Made by a program: the position numbers and the translations under genes
The notes under the pieces: model-generated
What the model saw: the letters and a program-made list of their open reading frames with translations, nothing else
Databases searched by the model: none
What the model was told of the DNA's origin: nothing
NCBI GenBank assembly: GCA_022548915.1
Contig: JAKZES010000016.1
Location: forward strand, 1-64,000
Length of the DNA: 64,000 nt
Direction: 5' to 3'
Origin: Verrucomicrobiaceae bacterium E54
GTDB taxonomy: Bacteria; Verrucomicrobiota; Verrucomicrobiia; Verrucomicrobiales; Akkermansiaceae
Shown here: positions 57,825-64,000 of the stretch, in pieces
Layout of the letters: the number at the start of each line of letters is the position of its first letter
Numbering within the stretch: position 1 is the stretch's first letter

Positions 57825-59420
57825 TTAGCCGGAGTACCACAGCGGCCCCTGCGGTCCGAGCTCGACCCCCGTCGCCATCCACCCGAGCAGCAGAAAGGTC
57901 CACACCACGGCGAAGACCAGCGCGTAGGGAAGCATCAATGCCACCAGCGTGCCGATGCCCGCCTTCGGCACATACTTCTGGATGAAGACCAGGACGATGA
58001 CCACGTAGGGATTCAGCGGCGTGATGATGTTGCTGCACGAGTCACCGACGCGGTAGGCCGCCTGGGTCAGCTCGGGGCTGATCCCGCCGCCCGCCATGAA
58101 CATCGGCACGAACACCGGCGCAAAGAAGGCATACTTCGCCGAGGCCGAGCCGATGAACAGGTTGGCGACCATCACCAGCAGGATGAAGAGGGCGAGAAGC
58201 AGCCAGGGCGACAGTTCGGCCTGCGCCAGGAAGCCACCCCCCGCCAGCGCCATCATCTCGCCGAGGTTCGACTCGCGGAAGTAGGCGACGAACTGCGCGG
58301 CGAAGAAGGCCAGCACGATGTAGGGCCCCATGTCCGACATCGCCTTGCCCATCATGGCCGCCACGTCCTTGTCGCGCCGGATGACCCCGGCGGCGATGCC
58401 GTAGGCGACACCGGGAAGCAGAAACAGAACGAAGAGCAGCGGCACGATCGCACTCACCCAGCGCGGGAAGGGACCGTCCGCCCCGCGCAGGGGCGCCTGC
58501 CCCGGCAGCATGCCGAAGGGATCCACCAGCAGGAAGATCACCAGCAGCACCCCGGACAGGGCACCGCCGCCCGCCTTCAGGCCCCGCTTTTCCTCCGGCG
58601 TCAGCCGCCGGGCGGCGAGATCCTCCTCGGTCACCGCCGTCGGCCCCCCGTCCTCGGGAGCGGCCGCGGCATAGCGGGGCTCGACGAACCACGCGCTGAC
58701 CGCCCAACCGGTCAGGGTCAGCACGACGGTCGACACGATCATGAACCACCAGTTGCAGGTCGCGGCGACCGCATAGTCCGGATCAAGAATCCTGGCGCCC
58801 TCCGTGGTGAAGCCGGCCAGCAAGGGGTCCAGGCCCGTCACCAGCAGGTTCGCACTGAACCCGGCCGAGACCCCGACGAACACCGCCGCCAGCCCCGCGA
58901 GCGGGGATCGACCGACCGACTTGTAGAGTGCGGCCGCGATCGGCGGGAGAACGACATAGCCGGCGTCGAGCGCCATCGACGAAAGGATGCCGAGAAAGAT
59001 CATCGCGGGCGTCAGCAACCTTTGCGGGGTGATCAGCATTCCGATCTTGAGCAGCGCCCCGATCGCTCCGGTCCGCTCGGCGACCCCGATCCCGAGCATC
59101 CCCACGAGCACCACCCCGAGCGGGGCGAACTCGGTGAAGTTCTTCACCAGGTTGTCGATCGCCCAGAACGCGTCGTCGCCGCTGAGCAGCCCCCGCGCGG
59201 TGACGTCGACCGACGTCTCGACCCGCTGCTCGACGCCATCCACCACCTCGGTCTCGATGACCGAGCGCTCGACCGACCACCCCATCGATGCCGCCACCTG
59301 CGAAAGGACGAGCACACCGATCGCCCCGAGGACGAACAGGCTCATCGGATCCGGCAGGCGGTTTCCCGTGCGCTCGATCCAGTTCAGCCACGTACCCCGG
59401 CCCTTCACCTTCTCGGTCAT
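57825..59420 (-). CDS. AbgT family transporter
   Basis: Start at ATG 59420 (MTEKVKGRGTWLNWIERTGN), 531 residues with about 11-13 hydrophobic helices. LPDPMSLFVLGAIGVLVLSQ, NLVKNFTEFAPLGVVLVGML, GILSSMALDAGYVVLPPIAA and ANLFIGSASAKYAFFAPVFV with YRVGDSCSNIITPLNPYVVI are characteristic of AbgT. Known members export or import p-aminobenzoyl-glutamate or sulfonamide-like compounds. It lies 56 bp after the gluconokinase gene on the same strand. The substrate here is not known. Confidence 0.92.
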   Translation of the reverse strand: MTEKVKGRGTWLNWIERTGNRLPDPMSLFVLGAIGVLVLSQVAASMGWSVERSVIETEVVDGVEQRVETSVDVTARGLLSGDDAFWAIDNLVKNFTEFAPLGVVLVGMLGIGVAERTGAIGALLKIGMLITPQRLLTPAMIFLGILSSMALDAGYVVLPPIAAALYKSVGRSPLAGLAAVFVGVSAGFSANLLVTGLDPLLAGFTTEGARILDPDYAVAATCNWWFMIVSTVVLTLTGWAVSAWFVEPRYAAAAPEDGGPTAVTEEDLAARRLTPEEKRGLKAGGGALSGVLLVIFLLVDPFGMLPGQAPLRGADGPFPRWVSAIVPLLFVLFLLPGVAYGIAAGVIRRDKDVAAMMGKAMSDMGPYIVLAFFAAQFVAYFRESNLGEMMALAGGGFLAQAELSPWLLLALFILLVMVANLFIGSASAKYAFFAPVFVPMFMAGGGISPELTQAAYRVGDSCSNIITPLNPYVVIVLVFIQKYVPKAGIGTLVALMLPYALVFAVVWTFLLLGWMATGVELGPQGPLWYSG

Positions 59421-59476
59421 GAACGCGACCCTGACCGCTTGCCGCACCGCTGCCAAGGCAAGCCGAACCGCGGTCC

Positions 59477-59950
59477 TCACCCTCCGCCACGCTCCACCCG
59501 CCTGACGACCTCCGTCACCGGTCCCAGACCATTCACCACGAGCACGTCGTCGCCGATTTCCAGATCCGCGAGCTGCGAGTCGAGAAGTTCGGGCGGCATG
59601 AAATGGGTGCGGGTCCGGAGACGCTCCTGCAGCTCCTCGCACGGAACCTCCAGCACCACGAACCGAAGCGGCTGCGCAAACCCGCGGAGCCGATCCCGGT
59701 AGGCCCGCTTCAGCGCCGAGCAGGCAAGGACCACCGATTCACGCCTCGTCAATTCAGCGCCCAAAGCATCGAGCCACGGCATTCGATCCGCATCCTCCAG
59801 CGGCTTCCCGGAGCTCATCTTTGCAATGTTGCCCGGTGGATGAAAGTCGTCGGCATCCAGAAACGGCACCCCGAGCCGCTCCGCCAGCGCCCGGCCCACC
59901 GTCGTCTTCCCGCATCCCGAAACCCCGGCGATGACCCAGCGCCCCTTCAC
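59477..59950 (-). CDS. gntK: gluconokinase
   Basis: Protein of 157 residues with P-loop VIAGVSGCGKTTVGRALAER, the substrate block FLDADDFHPPGNIAKMSSGK, PLEDADRMPWLDALGAEL, and VLACSALKRAYRDRLRG. Phosphorylates gluconate to 6-phosphogluconate. Its ATG overlaps the stop of the class III FBPase gene by 4 bp, so the two are translated together and link gluconate entry with gluconeogenic flux. Confidence 0.94.
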   Translation of the reverse strand: MKGRWVIAGVSGCGKTTVGRALAERLGVPFLDADDFHPPGNIAKMSSGKPLEDADRMPWLDALGAELTRRESVVLACSALKRAYRDRLRGFAQPLRFVVLEVPCEELQERLRTRTHFMPPELLDSQLADLEIGDDVLVVNGLGPVTEVVRRVERGGG

Positions 59951-61866
59951 CGCTCCTGAATCTCGCCCGACTCGTAGGCCTCGACGAGATCGTCGAGCGC
60001 TCGAATCCTGGCGCGGATGCTTTCTCCCTCCTCCGTGTCACCCACCATGCGCGGCTCGTCATAGGCTCGTACGAGGGACATCGTAGGAATCAGGTCGTCA
60101 CCCTCGCGCACCGCCGCCACCGGATCGGGAAAAGCGTGGTGCTCGGCCAGCACCTCGCCCTCCGGCGCCAGGATGAAGGTGAAACCCCGGTCGCCGTAGG
60201 CCTCGGAGAAGGCCCCATCGATGGTCACGGCATTGCCGCCGCCCTTCAGCGGATTTTCACCTTTCTCCACCTTCACCGGCACGTGGCCGTTGACGATGAT
60301 CCCGCCCTCGGCGACGCCCATCTCGCGGCAGATCCGGTCGCAGAACTCGAAGTCATGGATCCAGCGAAACCACGGGTTCTTGGTCTCCCTGTGGGTCGCC
60401 TTGTCCTCGACAAAGTAGGTCTCGAAGGTCGCCATCCGGTCCTTGCCGAAGAGCGGCGACTTCGGGCCCGCCCAAAGGTAGAAGAACCAGTCGAGATCGT
60501 CCTGTGACACCCGGGCACCGGCCCGGAAGGCGCGCTTGATGACCCGGTTGAGCGCCGGGAACTGCTCGGGTCCGCGACACTCCTTCCCATCGATCATCAG
60601 CGGCAGGTAGCCGCCCTCCTCATCAACCGCCAGGCAGGCGTGGAAGATCACCGCCCGATCACGCACCAGCGACATCTGCCCGCGATCGGCCAGCCACTTC
60701 ATGTGCTCCCACAGCCGCGGCGAGGCGGTGAAGGATTCCTTGAGCCGGTCGATGCAGTGCTGCTCATCGGGCGACAACTGGTTGGGATTCGCGGGATCCA
60801 CGGTCGGCAGGTGCGTGTCGCGCAACGGATGGGTGCCGTCGCGCAGGTCCACCGTGCCCTTTTCGAAATCGATGCGCGGCAGCAGGTTGCGGTCGCCCAT
60901 TTCCCACTCCGGGTGACGTTCGAGCATCTGCCCGACCAGCTTGAACTCGAGCACCGCCGCCGCCTTGTGCATGCGGGCGATGAGGAGCGGATCCCGCTCG
61001 CCCTCGCGCTTTGACATGAAATGCTCGGCGGGGTCGTCGCTGTAGGCGGTTTCGGCGAGCTGCTCGAGGGCCTTGGTCAGGATCCCGTAGCCTTCCTCAA
61101 GCTGATAGAGCCGCCGATAGCGCAGCGAAATCCGCAGCACGAGCGCGATGAGGGCTTCGCTGCCAAGACAGGCCCCCATCCAGCTCACGTCGTGGTTGCC
61201 CCAGATCAGCGACACGTTCGGCTGCCGCAGCAGGTAGTCGATCACGCGGTCGAGCCGCGGACCCCGGTCGCCGAGGTCGCCGGCGACGATGGTTTCGTCG
61301 ACGGTCAGGCTGCGAATGAACCTCGACGCGCTGCGGATCGCCGCGAAGTCGAGCCGGCGCCGCACCATTTCCCGGATCTGCACGTCCAGAAAGACCGGGG
61401 CATGACCGCCCGCCGGGTCGTTCAGCAGCACCTCGAAAAGCTCGCGATGCTCCTTCGGCGCGAGTTCCTTCACCGTCTTGCGGCGGCGATCGCGGATCAT
61501 CCGTCGAATGACCTCGAACTGGCGCTCGAGCGTCGTCCTCACCCACGCCTCGCGCTCCTCGTCGACCACGAGTTCGTCCTCCTTCAGCTGCAGCATTTCC
61601 GCCGGATAATAGAGCACGTTGAGAAGCTCCCGGAATTCGCCCTCGGACAAACGCTCGTGGAACAGCTCGGCGACCAGCGGGCGCAAGCGGCCGGAGGCGT
61701 TGTTGATCACGTGGCGCAGCTTCTTCGCCTCGCCATGGATGTCGGAGATCACGTGGATCACCCCCTTCGGCAACTCCAGTTGCGCCTTCAGCGCCGCGAT
61801 CTCCGAGACCGCGGATTCAATCGTCGGGTAGCGGTCGGACAGGACGCGGTGAAACCATTCGGCCAT
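59947..61866 (-). CDS. fbp: fructose-1,6-bisphosphatase, class III
   Basis: Protein of 639 residues, normal for the Firmicutes-type class III enzyme. The metallophosphatase core has VIHVISDIHGEAKKLRHVI (DxH), TIVAGDLGDRGPRLDRVIDY (GDxxDRG) and VSLIWGNHDVSWMGACLGS (GNHD). YLPLMIDGKECRGPEQFP and IIVNGHVPVKVEKGENPLKG (later His ligand) complete it. Hydrolyses fructose-1,6-bisphosphate in gluconeogenesis. First gene of the fbp-gntK-abgT run. Confidence 0.95.
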   Translation of the reverse strand: MAEWFHRVLSDRYPTIESAVSEIAALKAQLELPKGVIHVISDIHGEAKKLRHVINNASGRLRPLVAELFHERLSEGEFRELLNVLYYPAEMLQLKEDELVVDEEREAWVRTTLERQFEVIRRMIRDRRRKTVKELAPKEHRELFEVLLNDPAGGHAPVFLDVQIREMVRRRLDFAAIRSASRFIRSLTVDETIVAGDLGDRGPRLDRVIDYLLRQPNVSLIWGNHDVSWMGACLGSEALIALVLRISLRYRRLYQLEEGYGILTKALEQLAETAYSDDPAEHFMSKREGERDPLLIARMHKAAAVLEFKLVGQMLERHPEWEMGDRNLLPRIDFEKGTVDLRDGTHPLRDTHLPTVDPANPNQLSPDEQHCIDRLKESFTASPRLWEHMKWLADRGQMSLVRDRAVIFHACLAVDEEGGYLPLMIDGKECRGPEQFPALNRVIKRAFRAGARVSQDDLDWFFYLWAGPKSPLFGKDRMATFETYFVEDKATHRETKNPWFRWIHDFEFCDRICREMGVAEGGIIVNGHVPVKVEKGENPLKGGGNAVTIDGAFSEAYGDRGFTFILAPEGEVLAEHHAFPDPVAAVREGDDLIPTMSLVRAYDEPRMVGDTEEGESIRARIRALDDLVEAYESGEIQER

Positions 61867-61921
61867 GCCACATCCCAGAACAAATCGGCGACCAACCCAA
61901 GCCCGGAACGAGGGAGCGGGA

Positions 61922-62854
61922 TCACGACCCCGGTGACCCGCCCGCCTCGGTCATCAGCGTCTTCCGCCACGGGTCGGGGGCGATGCCGTAGGCCTGCTTG
62001 AAGGACGACGAAAGATGGAAGCCGGAGCTGAATCCGGTCTGCGCAGCGATGTCGTCGAGGGTCGCGTTGCTTGCAGCCATCAGCGCGCGGGCGCGGATCA
62101 GCCGCAGGTGGATCACGTAGCGCCATGGCGGGAAGCCGGTGTGGGCGCGGAAGGCCCGGCGGAAGTGCGAGTAGGCGACCCCGAGCTCGGCGGCCAGCGA
62201 TTCCATGCCGACCGGCTCGCGGTAGTGCTCGTTGAGGTAGCGTTCCGCCCGGTGGACGGCGCGCCGGATCCTCGACATGCGTGAGGGTCCGGCGACGGCC
62301 CGCGCGCACTGCGCCAGCACCTGCAGCGCGAGCGCGGCGAGTTCCGGCTGGTCGCCCGGCTCGTCGGCGCCGGCAAGGAGATGGATGCGGTTGAGCGTTT
62401 CCTCGATGCCCTGATCGATCCCGCCCCGTTGAAGGGCCGCGGCTTCGGGGAAGACATCCCGCCCGAGAAGCCCGTCGACCACCGGCCCGCGGACTTCGAT
62501 CCAGCTCTCGACCCAGCCGCTTTCCGGGTCCGGCCGGTAACGGTGCCACGCGTGCGGCAGCAGCAGAAACACCATCCCGGCCTCGACCCGTTGCTGCTTC
62601 ATCGCGCGGGTTTCGAGCCATCCCCCGCCGCCGGTGATCAGCACCACCTGCAGGGCCTCGATCACCCGGCCATGATTCCAGTCCAGCCTGTAATCGTCGG
62701 GATGCCGGGCCGGCGGGTAGGCGCTGTGGGGGGGCACCCGGGTGAAGCCCGAGGCCGACAGCGCCAGGCCCCATTTCAAGAGCTCGGGCGAGGTCGGAAA
62801 ATAGCGGAAGTAGTCCTCCATCGTGAAGGTCATTTTCTGTATGCCTTGGATCAT
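61922..62854 (-). CDS. AraC family transcriptional regulator
   Basis: Start at ATG 62854 has GGAGG about 10 bp upstream; ATG 62833 is the alternative. About 310 residues. An N-terminal cupin-like sensing domain (HPDDYRLDWNHGRVIEALQV, LLPHAWHRYRPDPESGWVES) is followed by the double helix-turn-helix: VGMESLAAELGVAYSHFRRA and LDDIAAQTGFSSGFHLSSSF. Divergent from the isomerase-like gene with a 43-bp gap, so it probably controls that gene in response to a sugar. Confidence 0.93.
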   Translation of the reverse strand: MIQGIQKMTFTMEDYFRYFPTSPELLKWGLALSASGFTRVPPHSAYPPARHPDDYRLDWNHGRVIEALQVVLITGGGGWLETRAMKQQRVEAGMVFLLLPHAWHRYRPDPESGWVESWIEVRGPVVDGLLGRDVFPEAAALQRGGIDQGIEETLNRIHLLAGADEPGDQPELAALALQVLAQCARAVAGPSRMSRIRRAVHRAERYLNEHYREPVGMESLAAELGVAYSHFRRAFRAHTGFPPWRYVIHLRLIRARALMAASNATLDDIAAQTGFSSGFHLSSSFKQAYGIAPDPWRKTLMTEAGGSPGS

Positions 62855-62897
62855 CCTGCCTATTCCTCCCCGGATGGCGATCCCATAGTTTGGGTGG

Positions 62898-64000
62898 ATG
62901 AGCGGGACGCCTTTGCGCATCGGTTTGTTCGGGATCGGACTCGACACCTACTGGCCCCAGTTCGAGGGGCTGAAGGAACGGCTCGAGGGCTACCTTGCAA
63001 CGGTGGCCTCCAAGCTCGGGCGCCCGGGCGTCGAGATCGTCAACGTCGGCCTCGTCGACAGCCCGCAGCGGGCCTGCGCCGCCGGTCGCGAGCTGCGCCG
63101 CGCCGATGTCGACCTCATCTTCCTCCACGTCACGACCTACGCCCTGTCCTCGACGGTGCTGCCGGTCGTCCGCCGCGCCAAGGTGCCGGTGATCGTCCTC
63201 AACCTCGCGCCGGAACCCGCGATCGACTACGCCGGGTTCAACGCGCTCGGCGACCGGACGAAGATGACCGGCGAGTGGCTGGCGCATTGCTCGGCCTGCC
63301 CGGTGCCGGAGATTGCGAACGTCTTCCGCCGCGCCGGCATCCGCTTTCACCAGGTCACCGGCGTGCTGGAGGACGATCCCGAATGCTGGAACGAGATCGA
63401 CGCCTGGGTGGAGGCCGCCCGGGTCGCCGCGGTGATGGCGGAGAACCGGCTCGGGCTGATGGGTCACTACTACTCGGGCATGCTCGACATCTACTCCGAC
63501 ACGACGCTGCAGTGCGCGGTCTTCGGCACGCACATCGAAATCCTCGAGGTCGACGAACTGGCCGACCGCCGGCGCAAGGTCGGTGACGCGCAGGTCGCCG
63601 CGCGCGTTTCCGAATTTCACGAGGTCTTCGATGTCCAGGACGACTGCCCGGCGGAGGAACTCGCCGAGGCGGCGCGCACCGCGGTCGCGCTCGATGCGAT
63701 GGTCGCGGACCACCAGCTGGGCTCGATGGCCTACTACTACAAGGGCAGTGGCGTGGAGGAGAACGAGACCACCCTGGCCTCGATCATCCTCGGCACCTCG
63801 CAGCTCACCGGCCGCGGCATCCCGGTCGCCGGCGAGTACGAGGTGAAGAACGTGCAGGCGATGAAAATCATGGACCTGCTCGGGGCGGGCGGATCGTTCA
63901 CCGAGTACTACGCGATGGATTTCACAGACGACGTCGTCCTGATGGGCCACGACGGCCCCGGACACATCGCGATCGCGGAGGGCAGGACGAAGGTGCGCCC
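62898..64000 (+). CDS. L-fucose/L-arabinose isomerase-family protein (3' end beyond the window)
   Basis: Start at ATG 62898 (MSGTPLRIGLFGIGLDTYWP), 367 codons visible, open at the right edge. FEGLKERLEGYLATVASKLG, FLHVTTYALSSTVLPVVRRA, LGLMGHYYSGMLDIYSDTTL and YYYKGSGVEENETTLASIIL resemble the arabinose/fucose isomerase superfamily as found in Verrucomicrobia and Planctomycetes. The acidic metal ligands would be in the EENE and later region. Expected to act on a deoxy- or pentose sugar. The divergent AraC gene is its likely regulator. Confidence 0.82.
   Translation, partial: MSGTPLRIGLFGIGLDTYWPQFEGLKERLEGYLATVASKLGRPGVEIVNVGLVDSPQRACAAGRELRRADVDLIFLHVTTYALSSTVLPVVRRAKVPVIVLNLAPEPAIDYAGFNALGDRTKMTGEWLAHCSACPVPEIANVFRRAGIRFHQVTGVLEDDPECWNEIDAWVEAARVAAVMAENRLGLMGHYYSGMLDIYSDTTLQCAVFGTHIEILEVDELADRRRKVGDAQVAARVSEFHEVFDVQDDCPAEELAEAARTAVALDAMVADHQLGSMAYYYKGSGVEENETTLASIILGTSQLTGRGIPVAGEYEVKNVQAMKIMDLLGAGGSFTEYYAMDFTDDVVLMGHDGPGHIAIAEGRTKVR

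Noticed and set aside
57813-59702. 629-codon plus-strand open frame rich in Arg, His and Gln
   Set aside because: Antisense to the AbgT transporter gene. The biased composition is typical of a reverse reading of a membrane protein in GC-rich DNA.
61788-63965. 725-codon minus-strand open frame
   Set aside because: It crosses both the AraC gene in another frame and the isomerase-like gene on the other strand, and has no family motif.

Overview
The window (GC-rich, about 60%, nearly every gene on the minus strand up to position 47,100) looks like a chromosomal segment of a Verrucomicrobiota bacterium. That placement is an inference. It rests on family content: a formylglycine-type S1 sulfatase, an SHD1-like secreted protein, an L-fucose/L-arabinose isomerase-family protein, class III FBPase, MBOAT/SGNH acylation genes, and dense dispersed intergenic repeats. 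No rRNA, tRNA or CRISPR array was seen.

Layout. 1-20,600: a minus-strand surface-polysaccharide operon. It holds a secreted NPCBM-like protein, an MBOAT acyltransferase with an SGNH-like partner, a Wzy-like polymerase, RmlB, RmlA and a DegT aminotransferase. These are followed by an unusual tightly packed run of small-molecule enzymes (HpcH-like lyase, U32-like barrel, aldo-keto reductase, MmgE/PrpD, ThDP decarboxylase, ATP-grasp ligase, fumarase/ASL-type lyase, cyclase family), then a flippase and a GT2 glycosyltransferase. 20,600-30,000: a toxin-antitoxin and repeat island with eight TA-type loci, several visibly broken (two in-frame stops, two one-base frameshifts, a truncation, a chimera), a Uma2-type gene and a second RmlB carrying an in-frame repeat-derived insertion. 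30,000-41,430: a second polysaccharide operon with sulfate activation (cysC, cysD, cysN), a WecB/TagA/CpsF transferase, a nucleotidyltransferase-GHMP kinase fusion, gmd, fcl, a UDP-sugar dehydrogenase and UDP-glucuronate decarboxylase, interrupted by two four-helix-bundle genes and a DUF433/PIN-like pair. 41,430-42,750: its apparent control block, a NusG-paralogue antiterminator of the RfaH/UpxY type and a GbsR/MarR regulator. 42,739-46,203: dnaE. 46,270-47,130: a coupled nucleotidyltransferase cassette. 47,377-50,420: plus-strand secreted and membrane proteins. 50,419-64,000: DUF4143 ATPase, DUF2288, HAD phosphatase, a two-component system with a rhodanese, sulfatase, AbgT transporter, gluconokinase, class III FBPase, and an AraC regulator divergent from a sugar isomerase-like gene cut by the window end.

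Most interesting signal. Three copies of a palindrome, GTTCA-N8-TGAAC, each overlap a TTGAAC hexamer. They lie before the GbsR-like gene, before the UDP-glucuronate decarboxylase operon, and in a stranded leader at about 27,360. The two operon leaders share an ops-like sequence, GGCGGCAGCGTG (one mismatch to the RfaH-recruiting ops element GGCGGTAGCGTG), about 103-105 bp downstream of the palindrome. With the adjacent antiterminator gene this suggests a repressor plus antiterminator circuit for polysaccharide expression. One copy of the leader now faces repeats and TA genes instead of a biosynthetic gene.

A second theme is families of repeats that sit against start and stop codons, often as inverted pairs spanning a whole intergenic gap, and in one case have entered a coding sequence.
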